Shown piece by piece: positions 17,982 to 30,253 of a DNA stretch of 64,000 nucleotides (its first letter is position 1; each line of letters begins with the position of its first letter). The notes below the pieces were generated by a model that saw only the letters and a list, made by a program, of their open reading frames with translations, ran no database searches and was not told the origin of the DNA. The stretch comes from Marinobacter gudaonensis (lineage in GTDB: Bacteria; Pseudomonadota; Gammaproteobacteria; Pseudomonadales; Oleiphilaceae): positions 297,444-361,443 of the forward strand of contig NZ_FOYV01000002.1 in the NCBI RefSeq assembly GCF_900115175.1, read 5' to 3'. A program made the translations under genes and the position numbers.

Positions 17982-18755
17982 ATGTGCCTGATCGCCTTCG
18001 CCCTCGGCCAGAATCGTCACTTCCCTCTGGTGGTTGCCGCCAACCGGGACGAATTTTTTCGGCGGCCCACTGCCGCTATGGACTGGTGGACTACCAATAA
18101 CGGCACCCGGGTCCTTGCGGGCCGCGATTTACAGTCCGGCGGAACCTGGCTGGCCGTGACCCCTGCTGGGGAGGTGGGCGCGGTTACCAACGTGCGCGAA
18201 GGCACTGTGGAAACCGGCCGCATCAGCCGCGGAGAGTTGCCGCTTCGGGCCCTGGAGAGCTCCCGGGAACAGCTTGCCGACCACCTTCACGACGAGGGTG
18301 ACCGGTATTCCGGCTTCAATCTGGTCCATCTGACGCCCCGAAGCGGATGGTATTTCAGTAACCGGGATGCCCATCCCGGACGTCATATTCACCGCGGCGT
18401 CTACGGTCTCAGCAACCACCTGCTCCAGACGCCCTGGCCCAAGCTGCTTCGCCTTCGAGAAGCGGTTGGCGAGACTGTCATGGCGGCAGGCGAAGATGCA
18501 GAGGGCCTGCATCGACGCCTGATACCATTACTCCAGGACACAACCCCCGCACCAGACCGCCTCTTGCCAGACACCGGCGTGGGCCTGGACACCGAACGCT
18601 TCCTGTCTTCTCCGTTTATCGCCGGCACCGAGTACGGCACCCGAGCCACCACCATCGTCACTGTCTCTGCCGGAGGCGACATCCAGGTAACCGAGCAATC
18701 GTGGGGTCCGGATGCCGAAGCCGGCGAACGGCGTCGCTTCCACTGGCAGCGATAG
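17982..18755 (+). CDS. NRDE (TANGO2-like) family protein
   Basis: The 257-residue protein begins MCLIAFALGQNRHFPLVVAANRDEFF. The initial Met-Cys and the NRDE motif define the family, which resembles N-terminal nucleophile hydrolases with Cys2 as the potential nucleophile once Met1 is removed. The start at 17982 is fixed by this motif; an upstream in-frame ATG would bury Cys2. Eukaryotic TANGO2 is linked to haem or acyl-CoA handling, but the bacterial role is unsettled. Confidence 0.92.
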   Translation: MCLIAFALGQNRHFPLVVAANRDEFFRRPTAAMDWWTTNNGTRVLAGRDLQSGGTWLAVTPAGEVGAVTNVREGTVETGRISRGELPLRALESSREQLADHLHDEGDRYSGFNLVHLTPRSGWYFSNRDAHPGRHIHRGVYGLSNHLLQTPWPKLLRLREAVGETVMAAGEDAEGLHRRLIPLLQDTTPAPDRLLPDTGVGLDTERFLSSPFIAGTEYGTRATTIVTVSAGGDIQVTEQSWGPDAEAGERRRFHWQR

Positions 18756-18810
18756 CGATCAGGCTCTGATATAATCCGCCAAATTCTGTTACCCGATCGG
18801 AGGGTCCCCG

Positions 18811-19065
18811 ATGGCCGGTGAAAAAGGCACCACGTCCATAGCCGACTTTGAGAAATCCCTTGATGAGCTGGAGAAACTGGTTCGCGATCTGGAACAGGGC
18901 GAGCTATCCCTGGAGCAGTCTCTGACCGCCTTCGAGCGAGGGGTGAAACTGACCAGGGAATGTCAGCAGGCACTGAAAAGCGCGGAGCAACGCGTGGAAC
19001 AGTTGATGCAGAACAGCGATGGCAGCCTTGAGACGCGTCCGTTCTCTCCGGATGATGCCGAGTGA
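18811..19065 (+). CDS. xseB: Exodeoxyribonuclease VII small subunit
   Basis: The 84-residue XseB is the small subunit that assembles with XseA to degrade single-stranded DNA to oligonucleotides. Recognisable by the core [26 protein letters not shown] and the FERGVKL segment, all helical. It is first gene of the xseB-ispA-dxs operon as in E. coli; its TGA overlaps the ispA ATG by one base. The GGAGG site lies upstream of the start. Confidence 0.96.
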   Translation: MAGEKGTTSIADFEKSLDELEKLVRDLEQGELSLEQSLTAFERGVKLTRECQQALKSAEQRVEQLMQNSDGSLETRPFSPDDAE

Positions 19066-19961
19066 TGTCAGCACAGAACTCGTTTGCGATAGACTTTCTG
19101 GAGACCTGCAGGGCGAGGGTAGACGCGGAGCTCGACCGTTGCATCAGCCGGGAATCGTCCTCTGATCGCTTGCAGGCCGCCATGCGTTACAGCGTGCTTG
19201 GCGGTGGCAAAAGGATTCGACCCGCCCTGTGCCTCGCGGCAGCCCGGGCAGTCGGCGACACCGGAGACAACGCTCTCGCCCCTGCCTGCGCGGTGGAACT
19301 CATCCACGCCTACTCATTGATACACGACGACCTGCCAGCCATGGACGACGATGACCTTCGCCGAGGCCGGCCCACGACCCACATCGCCTTTGATGAAGCC
19401 ACTGCCATTCTGGCCGGGGACGCGCTGCAGGCCCTTGCCTTTGGCCTGCTTGCCGATGCCGCAGGGCCGTCGGAATCCGCCCGGCTTAGCATGGTTCGGG
19501 AGCTTGCCCGGGCCAGTGGCCACGGTGGCATGGTGGGCGGCCAGGCCATCGACCTGGAGGCCGTGGGCAAGACCCTGACCCTGGCGCAGCTGGAAGTGAT
19601 GCACCGGCACAAGACCGGCGCCCTGATTGAGGCCAGTGTCCTTATTGGCGCCCTCTCGAGCCCCCGGACGCAGGAACGGGACCTCGAAGCGCTGGCCGGA
19701 TACGCCAGAGCCCTGGGCCTGGCGTTTCAGGTGCAGGACGACCTGCTGGACATCGAGGGAGACACCCGGGTGATTGGCAAGCGACAGGGCTCTGACGCCG
19801 CGAGGGCCAAGCCCACCTACCCTGCCCTGCTTGGCGTCGACGGCGCCCGGGCTCGCCTGGTCGAACTGCTTGACAACGCCCAGCAAAGCCTGGCCGTGTT
19901 CGGCCCTGAAGCCGACCCGCTCCGTGCCATGGCCGATTACGTGGTGGCACGGAATCACTGA
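19065..19961 (+). CDS. ispA: Farnesyl diphosphate synthase (geranyltranstransferase)
   Basis: Condenses DMAPP and GPP with IPP to give farnesyl diphosphate, the precursor of undecaprenyl and quinone side chains. The 298-residue protein has the first aspartate-rich motif (DDLPAMDDDD), the GGKRIRPAL region and the second motif DDLLDIEGD. The start used is the ATG fused to the xseB stop; a GTG one codon earlier is possible. Its product supports the lipid carrier used by the dcw genes later in the window. Confidence 0.97.
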   Translation: MSAQNSFAIDFLETCRARVDAELDRCISRESSSDRLQAAMRYSVLGGGKRIRPALCLAAARAVGDTGDNALAPACAVELIHAYSLIHDDLPAMDDDDLRRGRPTTHIAFDEATAILAGDALQALAFGLLADAAGPSESARLSMVRELARASGHGGMVGGQAIDLEAVGKTLTLAQLEVMHRHKTGALIEASVLIGALSSPRTQERDLEALAGYARALGLAFQVQDDLLDIEGDTRVIGKRQGSDAARAKPTYPALLGVDGARARLVELLDNAQQSLAVFGPEADPLRAMADYVVARNH

Positions 19962-20090
19962 GTTCTCTCGACCGAGTTCTCTGCATTGAGCTCGCACCAT
20001 TGAATGCTGGCGCCGGAAAGGCGCACACTGGACATCAACATTTTCGTAACAACTGGCCCTGTTTGTGTGAAACAGCCTCGCCTGTTCCCT

Positions 20091-20096
20091 TATAAT
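20091..20096 (+). promoter_or_regulatory. Possible -10 box upstream of dxs
   Basis: A perfect TATAAT lies 40 bases upstream of the dxs start in the 174-bp ispA-dxs gap. The best -35 at 17 bp (TGAAAC) is weak, so an extra internal promoter is plausible but unproven. Confidence 0.35.
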
Positions 20097-20135
20097 GCCA
20101 GTCAGTTACCGAACGTACCGGGAAGACCCGAGCAG

Positions 20136-22067
20136 ATGCAGGACACATACACTTTCAAGGAAATCCCGTCACAACGGCCCAACACACCGTTGCTGGACCG
20201 GATTGATGAACCCGCCCAGCTACGAGAACTTGCGCCGGAGCAGCTGACCCAGCTGGCCCGGGAGCTTCGGGCGTTTCTGCTGTGGTCAGTGGGCCAGACC
20301 GGTGGCCACTTCGGCGCCGGCCTTGGCGTGCTCGAGCTGACCGTTGCCCTGCACTATGTCTTCGAAACCCCGAGCGACCGCCTGGTGTGGGACGTCGGCC
20401 ACCAGGCCTATCCGCACAAGATCCTGACCGGCCGGCGCGAGGCCATGGGCAGCATCCGTCGCAAAGGTGGCCTGGCGGGCTTCCCCAAACGCGCCGAAAG
20501 CGAGTACGACACTTTCGGTGTGGGTCATTCCAGCACTTCTATCAGCGCGGCCTTGGGTATGGCCATCGCGGCCCGGCTGCACAAGACCGGCCGCAAGAGC
20601 ATTGCCGTTATCGGCGATGGTGCCATGACCGCCGGCATGGCCTTCGAGGCCCTGAACCACGCCGGCCACCTGCATGCCGACATGCTGGTGATTCTCAACG
20701 ACAACGACATGTCGATTTCCCGGAACGTGGGCGGGCTGTCGAACTACTTTGCCAAGCTGCTCTCGAGCCGCACCTACAATCAGGTTCGCGACAGCAGCAA
20801 GAAGGTACTGCAGGGCGCACCCCACCTGATGGCCCTGGCCAAGAAAACCGAGGAGCACTTCAAGGGCATGATCGCCCCGGGCACCCTGTTTGAAGAATTG
20901 GGCTTCAACTACATCGGCCCTATAGATGGTCACGATCTGCCCCTGCTGGTGGAAACCCTCGAAAACATTCGCGAGCTGGAGGGCCCGCAATTCCTCCATG
21001 TGGTGACTACCAAAGGCAAGGGGTTTGCGCCTGCCGAAGCAGATCCGATCGGCTATCACGCCATCAACAAGATCGAACCGGTGCCGCCAAGCAAGCCCGA
21101 GCCGGTCAAACCCAAGGCCGCCAAACCCAAATACGCCAATGTCTTCGGCCAGTGGCTATGCGATGCCGCGGAACAGGACGAGCGCGTGGTGGGCATCACG
21201 CCGGCCATGTGTGAAGGCTCGGATCTGCTGGCCTTTTCGCAACGGTTTCCGGATCGCTATTTCGATGTCGCCATCGCCGAGCAGCACGCCGTCACACTGG
21301 CGGCCGGCCTGGCCTGCGATGGCGCCAAGCCGGTGGTGGCCATCTACTCTACTTTCCTGCAACGGGCCTACGACCAGCTGATACACGACGTGGCCATCCA
21401 GAATCTCGACGTGCTGTTTGCCATCGACCGCGCCGGCCTGGTGGGCGAAGACGGCCCCACGCACGCTGGGGCGTTCGACATCAGCTACCTGCGCTGCATC
21501 CCCAACATGGTGGTGATGACGCCCTCGGACGAAAACGAAACCCGACAGCTCCTGCAGACCGGCATGTTGTACGAAGGGCCCGCCTCGGTCCGCTACCCCC
21601 GGGGAACCGGGCCCGGCGCGACCATCGAACAGGCACTGACACCGCTTGAAATCGGCAAGGGGCGCCGTATCCGGGATGGCAAAGGCGTCGCCATACTGAA
21701 CTTTGGCACGCTGCTGGCGCCGGCCCTGGAAGCTGCGGAAGCGCTCGGTGCCACGGTGGCCGACATGCGCTTCGTCAAGCCCCTGGACGAGGAGTTGGTG
21801 CTGGAGCTGGCCGAGCAGCACGATGTTCTCGTGACCCTGGAAGAGAACGCCGTTGCCGGCGGCGCTGGCAGTGCTGTCACCGAGTTTCTGAACAGCCGCC
21901 TGGTGTCCATGCCGGTACTGCAACTGGGACTGCCGGACACGTTCATGGACCACGGCAAGCACGGCGAGTTGCTGACAGAGTGCGGTCTGGATGCGGGGGG
22001 CATTGAAGCCGCCATCCGCGACCGGCTGGAGCAACTCAGTCACCAGAACCTGAAAGTGGTCAAATAG
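20136..22067 (+). CDS. dxs: 1-deoxy-D-xylulose-5-phosphate synthase
   Basis: First step of the MEP isoprenoid pathway: condenses pyruvate and glyceraldehyde 3-phosphate using thiamine diphosphate. The ATG at 20136 gives a 643-residue protein starting [15 protein letters not shown]. The thiamine-binding motif is [18 protein letters not shown]...NDNDMS. The transketolase-like pyrimidine domain has [13 protein letters not shown] and [15 protein letters not shown]. It is followed by a strong terminator and ends the xseB-ispA-dxs group. Confidence 0.98.
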   Translation: MQDTYTFKEIPSQRPNTPLLDRIDEPAQLRELAPEQLTQLARELRAFLLWSVGQTGGHFGAGLGVLELTVALHYVFETPSDRLVWDVGHQAYPHKILTGRREAMGSIRRKGGLAGFPKRAESEYDTFGVGHSSTSISAALGMAIAARLHKTGRKSIAVIGDGAMTAGMAFEALNHAGHLHADMLVILNDNDMSISRNVGGLSNYFAKLLSSRTYNQVRDSSKKVLQGAPHLMALAKKTEEHFKGMIAPGTLFEELGFNYIGPIDGHDLPLLVETLENIRELEGPQFLHVVTTKGKGFAPAEADPIGYHAINKIEPVPPSKPEPVKPKAAKPKYANVFGQWLCDAAEQDERVVGITPAMCEGSDLLAFSQRFPDRYFDVAIAEQHAVTLAAGLACDGAKPVVAIYSTFLQRAYDQLIHDVAIQNLDVLFAIDRAGLVGEDGPTHAGAFDISYLRCIPNMVVMTPSDENETRQLLQTGMLYEGPASVRYPRGTGPGATIEQALTPLEIGKGRRIRDGKGVAILNFGTLLAPALEAAEALGATVADMRFVKPLDEELVLELAEQHDVLVTLEENAVAGGAGSAVTEFLNSRLVSMPVLQLGLPDTFMDHGKHGELLTECGLDAGGIEAAIRDRLEQLSHQNLKVVK

Positions 22068-22095
22068 CGGCGTCCCAAGGGAAGCCAGCAGCCAC

Positions 22096-22126
22096 AAAAA
22101 AGCCCGCATGTTGAGCGGGCTTTTTT
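22096..22126. terminator. Bidirectional terminator between dxs and ribA
   Basis: The stem GCCCGC (22102-22107) / GCGGGC (22115-22120) has a 7-base loop, with six A before and six T after, serving the convergent dxs and ribA genes. Confidence 0.9.
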
Positions 22127-22144
22127 ACATCATGGCCTCAGCGG

Positions 22145-22759
22145 CTAGACGTCGGGATCATCGTCCTGATGGGTCTCCAGCCAGTGGCCCAGCTTGGACT
22201 GCTTGGTGTCGAGATAGTGCTCGTTGTGCGGATTACGGCCCACATGCAGGGGCACCCGCTCGGCAATATCAATACCGTAGGACGACAGCGCTTTGACTTT
22301 CCGCGGATTGTTCGTCATCAGCCGCAAGCTCTTGATACCCAGATGCTCCAGCATGTCCTTGCACATACTGTAATCCCGCAGGTCCGCGGCAAACCCCAGG
22401 CGTTCGTTGGCTTCAACCGTGTCGGCGCCCTGGTCCTGCAGGTGATAGGCGCGGATCTTGTTGAGCAGACCAATGCCACGGCCTTCCTGGCGCAGGTACA
22501 TGAGAATGCCACGGCCTTCGCGGGCAATACTGCGCAGCGCTTCTTCCAGCTGATAGCCGCAGTCACAACGCATGCTGTACAGGGCGTCACCGGTGAGACA
22601 CTCGGAGTGGGTACGGGCGAGCATCGGTTCGTCACTGTCCAGATCACCCAGCGTCAGGGCGACGTGCTCCTTTCCGGTATCCGGCTCCTCAAAGCCGTGC
22701 ATGTCGAACACCCCGAACGGGGTCGGCAGCCGACAGGTCTGGATGTAACGAACAGCCAC
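22145..22759 (-). CDS. ribA: GTP cyclohydrolase II
   Basis: Opens GTP to the first intermediate of riboflavin synthesis. A GTG start at 22759 preceded by GAGGA gives 204 residues ([16 protein letters not shown]), close to E. coli RibA (196). Upstream codons would add a 25-residue extension not expected in the family. Zinc-binding cysteines lie in [15 protein letters not shown] and the catalytic segment is [13 protein letters not shown]. No FMN riboswitch is apparent upstream. The gene lies outside any rib operon. Confidence 0.95.
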   Translation of the reverse strand: MAVRYIQTCRLPTPFGVFDMHGFEEPDTGKEHVALTLGDLDSDEPMLARTHSECLTGDALYSMRCDCGYQLEEALRSIAREGRGILMYLRQEGRGIGLLNKIRAYHLQDQGADTVEANERLGFAADLRDYSMCKDMLEHLGIKSLRLMTNNPRKVKALSSYGIDIAERVPLHVGRNPHNEHYLDTKQSKLGHWLETHQDDDPDV

Positions 22760-22893
22760 AGTGCTTCCTCGTGGTTCAGTCAATCGGGCCGCGCATTCTA
22801 TCACGGGCCCGCCCGCTTGGCGTAGTCTCTCCACTGTCGCTCCTCCGGCGTGGTTTCATTACCCAACACTTACGAGCGCAGCATCACGCCAGA

Positions 22894-23376
22894 TCAGGAA
22901 TGACCGGCCACCCAGTGCCCGCTGCGACCGCCTTTTTTCTCAAGCAGTCGGACAGCATCGATCTCCATGCCACGGTCCACGGCCTTGCACATGTCGTACA
23001 GGGTCAGCGCGGCAACGCTGGCCGCAGTCAGCGCTTCCATCTCGACGCCGGTCTGGCCAGACAGCTTGCAGCGGGTGAGGATGTAAACCGAGGCACCGTC
23101 TTCTCCGGGCGTCAGCTCGACCTTTACCGACGTCAGGTTGAGCGCGTGGCAGAGGGGAATCAGGTCGTGGGTTTTCTTGGCCGCCATAATGCCAGCAATG
23201 CGCGCCGTCGCGAGCACGTCGCCCTTGGGGTGTTCGCCATCGATGATCATTTTCAGGGTGGCGGGCGCCATTCGGATGGTCGCCTCGGCCCTGGCTTCCC
23301 GTTCCGTGACCGCCTTGTCGGTCACGTCTACCATCCGGGCTTCGCCCTTCTCATCCAGATGCGTCAATTTTGCCAC
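22894..23376 (-). CDS. moaC: Cyclic pyranopterin monophosphate synthase
   Basis: Works with MoaA in the first step of molybdenum cofactor synthesis, converting the cyclised GTP product to cyclic pyranopterin monophosphate. The 160-residue protein has the family opening [25 protein letters not shown] with the active-site His, and [23 protein letters not shown]. It is translationally linked to the Nudix gene, whose end overlaps it by 13 bp. No other mo genes are nearby. Confidence 0.97.
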   Translation of the reverse strand: MAKLTHLDEKGEARMVDVTDKAVTEREARAEATIRMAPATLKMIIDGEHPKGDVLATARIAGIMAAKKTHDLIPLCHALNLTSVKVELTPGEDGASVYILTRCKLSGQTGVEMEALTAASVAALTLYDMCKAVDRGMEIDAVRLLEKKGGRSGHWVAGHS

Positions 23377-24365
23377 TGCTGTCTCCCGTTTGATGCTAGC
23401 TGGTTTTGGCAGTCATCCTGCCACCAGAATCCAATGCCCGCGATGCCCTGGGCCCCGTGGCGTCGGGCGATCTCAAGATGGCCCATGCTCATTCCTCCGA
23501 GCGCGTAGACCGGAAGCCTCGCCGCTGCCACCAGATCGGCGAACCGCGACCAGCCCATACCGGATTCGCCCGGATGGCTGGGGGTCGGCAACACGGCCCC
23601 CAGTACTGCGTAGTCTGCGCCCAGGGATTCGGCGTGGGCGAGCTGCTCGGCCGAGTGGCAGGAAACCCCGAGCCAGCTGCTCGCCGGAACCGGCCGCTCC
23701 GACAACTTCTCCGCCTCCCGCCACGGCAGGTGCAAACCGGCGACGCCTGGTGTCTGCCCAAAGCGCTCCGGCGAACCATGCACGAGCATATCGACCCGGT
23801 GCGCCTGCGCCAACGACACCGCTTCGCGGGCGTACTGGCGATAGTCAGCCTCCTCCAGCGACGGCGCCCTCAGCACCACCAGAGCCGGCCGCTGTCCTCT
23901 CAGGGATTGCTCCAGGCAAGACACGCCCTGACCCGCTGAGTCGATAGTGCCGGTCAACGCCAGCGCCGCAGGTAGACGCAGGGCGCGAATGATCGGTCGA
24001 TTGGCTGCCGGAAACTCCCCGTCACGCAGGCTTTCCGGACAACGCCATTCCACCGGCTGACCTTCCCGCCCTACTGGTTCGCCCTCGGCGTCTGTGGTGC
24101 GCCAGACGTCCAGCAACACGCATTTGTCGCCGTAGTCATGGCGGATGGTGATCACCGGCGCCAGCCCGGACTCCGACAGCGTCAGACCGGTTTCCTCGTG
24201 AATCTCTCTCACCAGCGCCTGCTGCACCGTCTCGCCCGGCTCCACCTTGCCCCCGGGAAACTCCAGCAGACCACCCTGATGGGCATGATCCGGCCGACGG
24301 GCAATCAGCACGCGGCCGGATCGTTCGATCACCCCGACGGCAACATGAACAACCTTACTGGTCAT
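23364..24365 (-). CDS. Nudix hydrolase fused to a thiamine-phosphate-synthase-like domain
   Basis: The 333-residue two-domain protein has a MutT-like Nudix domain (about 1-130) with an intact Nudix box, [22 protein letters not shown], here quoted in part. Residues about 160-330 form a ThiE/TenI-like barrel ([25 protein letters not shown]). The pairing is known in gammaproteobacteria next to argJ and secA, and is likely linked to cleaning oxidised nucleotides; the role of the ThiE-like half is unclear. It lies 13 bp downstream of argJ and overlaps the start of moaC. Confidence 0.9.
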   Translation of the reverse strand: MTSKVVHVAVGVIERSGRVLIARRPDHAHQGGLLEFPGGKVEPGETVQQALVREIHEETGLTLSESGLAPVITIRHDYGDKCVLLDVWRTTDAEGEPVGREGQPVEWRCPESLRDGEFPAANRPIIRALRLPAALALTGTIDSAGQGVSCLEQSLRGQRPALVVLRAPSLEEADYRQYAREAVSLAQAHRVDMLVHGSPERFGQTPGVAGLHLPWREAEKLSERPVPASSWLGVSCHSAEQLAHAESLGADYAVLGAVLPTPSHPGESGMGWSRFADLVAAARLPVYALGGMSMGHLEIARRHGAQGIAGIGFWWQDDCQNQLASNGRQQWQN

Positions 24366-24378
24366 GCTTCGAGGCCAC

Positions 24379-25596
24379 TCAGGTGCGATATTCGGCGTTG
24401 ATGGTCACGTAGTCGTGGGAAAAATCACAGGTCCACACGGTTTCGCGAACATTACCGCGTTTGAGGTCAATCGCGATGGTAATCTCCTCCCCGTTCATGA
24501 CGGCCTGGCCCCGGGCTTCCGAATAATCCTCTGCCCGCCCGCCGTTGCGCACGAGGCAGACATCGCCGAGGTAAATTTCCAGGGCTTCCAGATCGAGGTT
24601 CTCGACGCCGGCCCGCCCCACGGCCGCCAGAATGCGCCCCCAGTTCGGATCCGAAGCAAAGAGCGCGGTCTTGACCAGTGGTGAGTGGGCGACCGTGTAA
24701 GCCACATCGAGTGCCTCCTGCTGAGACGCTGCGCCGGTCACGTCGATGGTGACAAACTTGGTAGCCCCTTCTCCGTCGCGGACTATGGCATGGGCCAACT
24801 CCAGGTAGACGGACTCGAGCGCCTCCCGCAGCTTTGGCAACTGGGGGCTGTCTGGCGTGATTTCCGGGCCGCTGTACTGGCCGGTTGCCACCAGCATACA
24901 GGCGTCATTGGTGGAGGTGTCGCCATCAATGGTAATGCGATTGAACGACTTTTCGCCCAGCTCCGAGGCCAGGGTCTGGAGCAGCTCGGGGGCAATGCGC
25001 GCGTCGGTGGCAATAAAGCCCAGCATGGTTGCCATGTTCGGGCGTATCATCCCGGCACCCTTGCTGATCCCGGAAATGGTAACCGTGTGATCTCCCAGGG
25101 CCACCTTGCGAGTAGCACCCTTGGGGCGGGTATCGGTGGTCATGATTCCCCGCGCCGCCTCTGCCCAGCGGTCTTCCCGGGGATCGGCCAGAGCCTCGGG
25201 CAGGGCCGAGACAATCTTCTGTACCGGCAGCGGCTCGCCAATCACGCCGGTGGAAAACGGCAGGATCTCCACGTCCCGCACGCCCGCAGAATTTGCCAGC
25301 GCCTGGCAACAGGCCTCGGCGTCACGCAGGCCACGGGCGCCGGTTCCGGCGTTGGCGTTACCGGTATTGATCAACAGGTATCTGGGCGCGGCTTCTGCCA
25401 GGTGCCGGCGACTGAGCGTAACCGGCGCCGCGCAGAACTGATTCTTCGTGAAGATACCGGCCACCCGGCTGCTCGGCGCAAGCTCGAATACCACCACATC
25501 CTTGCGCCCAGGCCTCTTGATCCCGGCGCTGGCTATACCAAGCCGGAGACCGGCCACCGGATGAAACTCGGGTAAGGTTTCCGGACCTACCGCCAT
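24379..25596 (-). CDS. argJ: Bifunctional glutamate N-acetyltransferase / amino-acid N-acetyltransferase
   Basis: Recycles the acetyl group between ornithine and glutamate in arginine synthesis. The ATG at 25596, with AGGAG seven bases upstream, gives 405 residues starting MAVGPETLPEFHPVAG, the usual family start. The self-cleavage site is within PNMATMLGFIATDA, where the Thr becomes the N-terminal nucleophile of the beta chain; the precursor is complete. It follows secA on the same strand, after a large terminator-like hairpin. Confidence 0.97.
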   Translation of the reverse strand: MAVGPETLPEFHPVAGLRLGIASAGIKRPGRKDVVVFELAPSSRVAGIFTKNQFCAAPVTLSRRHLAEAAPRYLLINTGNANAGTGARGLRDAEACCQALANSAGVRDVEILPFSTGVIGEPLPVQKIVSALPEALADPREDRWAEAARGIMTTDTRPKGATRKVALGDHTVTISGISKGAGMIRPNMATMLGFIATDARIAPELLQTLASELGEKSFNRITIDGDTSTNDACMLVATGQYSGPEITPDSPQLPKLREALESVYLELAHAIVRDGEGATKFVTIDVTGAASQQEALDVAYTVAHSPLVKTALFASDPNWGRILAAVGRAGVENLDLEALEIYLGDVCLVRNGGRAEDYSEARGQAVMNGEEITIAIDLKRGNVRETVWTCDFSHDYVTINAEYRT

Positions 25597-25632
25597 TGTG
25601 CCACTCCTCTTTTGCAAAAACGGAATCCACCA

Positions 25633-25699
25633 AGCCAGAACGGAAAAACCCGCAGCCCACCAACGTTCGTCGGCAGAGTGCGGGTTCCGGATTCTGGCT
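25633..25699 (-). terminator. Large terminator-like hairpin after secA
   Basis: On the secA strand an outer stem AGCCAGAA (25699-25692) / TTCTGGCT (25640-25633) encloses an inner stem AACCCGCA (25686-25679) / TGCGGGTT (25654-25647), followed by TTT within the loop-side arm. It sits between secA and argJ. Read-through is likely since argJ has no obvious promoter. Confidence 0.6.
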
Positions 25700-25711
25700 C
25701 AGTGTTGTGTA

Positions 25712-28450
<2,739 letters not shown>

Positions 28451-28487
28451 AGACCACTGCTTCTTTGATTAAACGGAGGAAGCCGGC

Positions 28488-28515
28488 ATTCTAACCTTAT
28501 TTTGTAACAGGACAA
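28488..28515 (-). promoter_or_regulatory. Putative secA promoter
   Basis: On the minus strand TTGTCC (28515-28510) and TAGAAT (28493-28488) lie 16 bp apart, about 37 bases upstream of the secA start. Confidence 0.45.
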
Positions 28516-28601
28516 AAGGCAGGCCGCACACGAGGGAGTTTGTGCCACGAAACCAGCCGGTTTCCTGACAGGAAAACCGGCGTCGGGTCACTGGTTGCGG
28601 C

Positions 28602-28627
28602 AGAAAACCGATTCCAGAGGGAATCGG
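28602..28627 (-). terminator. Terminator of the M23 peptidase gene
   Basis: A perfect 8-bp stem CCGATTCC (28608-28615) / GGAATCGG (28620-28627) with a 4-base loop begins one base after the M23 stop codon and is followed on the minus strand by TTTT. Confidence 0.75.
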
Positions 28628-28628
28628 A

Positions 28629-29564
28629 TCAGCGGCTGGCGCGCTTGATGTAGGTTTCCGGGTTCTCGGATTTGCCGTTCCGGATGACCTCGAAATGAAC
28701 GTGGGGGCCGGTGGAGCGACCGGTGCTTCCCATCAGGGCAACCACCTGCCCTTTTTGAACCACATCGCCAACGGCGACCTTGACGGTCTTGCAGTGGGCA
28801 TATCGGGTAATGAGGCCGTCGCCGTGGTCTATTTCAACCAGGTTGCCATAGCCGTATCGCTCACCGGCGTAGGTCACCACACCACCAGCAACCGAAATAA
28901 TGTCGCTACCTTCTTTTCCAGCCAGATCCACTCCGGCATGCCAGGTGCGCTTGCCGGTGAAGGGATCGGAACGGTAGCCGTATTTCGAAGACAGCCAGCC
29001 CCAGGTGATCGGACGCCCCTCAACGTACAGCTCGTCCTCCAGACGCTGGGTCGAGGCCAGTTGATCAAGCAACCGGAGCTGCTGCTCCCGGTCCTCGATC
29101 CGCTGTTCCATTTCCTCGATCATGCGGGTCAGCTGTGGAGCGGAATAGGATTCACCCGACAGTGTGTCCTCGGGGCCACCAACGGCCGCCGGCTGATCAA
29201 AATCGAATTCGTCACTGGCCACCAGGCCGGACTCGACGAACCGCTGACCGAGGGCATCTAGCCGCAACAGACGACCCTGGATTTCACCCAGCCTCAGGGT
29301 CAAAGCGTCCACTTGCTGCTGGACGTTTTCCCGGAGACGCGCAAGGTCGGCTTTCTGCTCAGACAGGCGCAACTGCCAGTCGGCCACCAATTCGGACTCA
29401 CTGGGCTGTTCGGCAGTGGCCTGCTGGACCGCAACCTGATATCCGGCCCAGCCGGCACCGATCAGCAGAGAAATCACCAGGGCAACAAGAGCACCAGCGC
29501 GGGCTCCATTAATCGACAAAACACGAGACTTTCCGTGGTTTTTGCCAACGAGAATAATGTTCAT
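28629..29564 (-). CDS. Membrane-anchored M23 (LytM-type) peptidase domain protein
   Basis: The protein is 311 residues from the ATG at 29564; an ATG six codons upstream (29582) is also possible and neither has a close ribosome site. One transmembrane segment (about 18-40) is followed by a coiled-coil region (about 55-110 and 140-170) and a C-terminal LytM domain with RTWHAGVDLAGKEG and HVHFEV, which carry zinc ligands. It is a periplasmic endopeptidase or an amidase activator acting on peptidoglycan. The location between lpxC and secA matches Pseudomonas. Confidence 0.92.
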   Translation of the reverse strand: MNIILVGKNHGKSRVLSINGARAGALVALVISLLIGAGWAGYQVAVQQATAEQPSESELVADWQLRLSEQKADLARLRENVQQQVDALTLRLGEIQGRLLRLDALGQRFVESGLVASDEFDFDQPAAVGGPEDTLSGESYSAPQLTRMIEEMEQRIEDREQQLRLLDQLASTQRLEDELYVEGRPITWGWLSSKYGYRSDPFTGKRTWHAGVDLAGKEGSDIISVAGGVVTYAGERYGYGNLVEIDHGDGLITRYAHCKTVKVAVGDVVQKGQVVALMGSTGRSTGPHVHFEVIRNGKSENPETYIKRASR

Positions 29565-29795
29565 ATCATCATCTGATTTCATCGTTGAGCCGCAACCACC
29601 TCCTGTAGCGTTGCGCCCCGGAATATTCCGAGTGGGTCTGCCATCCTTTGGCAACAGCTACATACTGAAAAAATTGCAGCGCCCGGTAGACATACTCATT
29701 TAGCACAATGTAAAACGAGTCCAGGGCAGGCACTACGCACAAACCGTGCCGAAGTGTAACCAATCGTAATCGGAGCCGTCGAGCAAAAAAGCACC

Positions 29796-30242
29796 ATGAA
29801 ACGAAAAAGCGATCAGAAAATGACCTTCGACAAGCTCGGCAGAACCCCGGTACTCAGGGATCTGGTGGCCCGGGCGGAGCTTCACCGCCAGGCGGAGCAA
29901 CAGGTTCTGGCCGCCATACCCGCTGAGCTCGCCGGCGGTGTGCGCTTTGTCAGTTGCACGGATGGCGAGTTGGTGCTGACAGCAGAAACCGCGGGAAAGG
30001 CCAGTCAGATTCGCTTCCGCCAGCACGAGATTCTCGAAGCCGTGCGTGAGATTGAGCTGTTCCGGTTTACCTGGAAGCTGAAGGTCAAGGTTGCCCCACC
30101 CAGGTTCCGGGAGAAACCCGTTCGTAAAAAAGAGCCCCTGAGTAAAGAAAATGCCCGGCTCCTCAAGGAGGAAGCCGGGCACACGAAGGATAAAGCGTTA
30201 CGCGAGGTTCTCGAAAAACTCGCGAGCCACGTCCGGGACTGA
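29796..30242 (+). CDS. DUF721 / DciA-like protein
   Basis: The 148-residue DUF721 protein has a central region LVLTAETAGKASQIRFRQHEILEAVR and a Lys/Arg-rich C-terminal tail. DciA, the replicative-helicase operator, belongs to this family, so a role with DnaB is a reasonable inference. It is the only plus-strand gene in this part of the cluster, convergent with lpxC, 11 bp apart. The hairpin encoded near its 3' end works better as a terminator for lpxC on the opposite strand. Confidence 0.85.
   Translation: MKRKSDQKMTFDKLGRTPVLRDLVARAELHRQAEQQVLAAIPAELAGGVRFVSCTDGELVLTAETAGKASQIRFRQHEILEAVREIELFRFTWKLKVKVAPPRFREKPVRKKEPLSKENARLLKEEAGHTKDKALREVLEKLASHVRD
30144..30180 (-). terminator. lpxC terminator located inside the DUF721 coding region
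   Basis: On the minus strand a stem of GCCCGGCT (30180-30173 with 30160-30153) continues inward with GAGG/CCTC (one bulged base) to a 3-base loop, about 12 pairs in all, and is followed by ATTTTCTTTAC. On the plus strand the hairpin is followed by ACACGAAGG, so the strong orientation is that of lpxC, ending about 74 bp beyond its stop codon. Confidence 0.65.
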
Positions 30243-30253
30243 AGCTTCCTGCT

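Noticed and set aside
17888..17983. Longer start of the TauE gene
   Set aside because: It overlaps the start of the divergent NRDE gene, whose start is fixed by its Cys2, and adds a non-hydrophobic leader not seen in the family.
22760..22893. FMN riboswitch upstream of ribA
   Set aside because: None of the conserved RFN-element segments is visible in the short gap to moaC.
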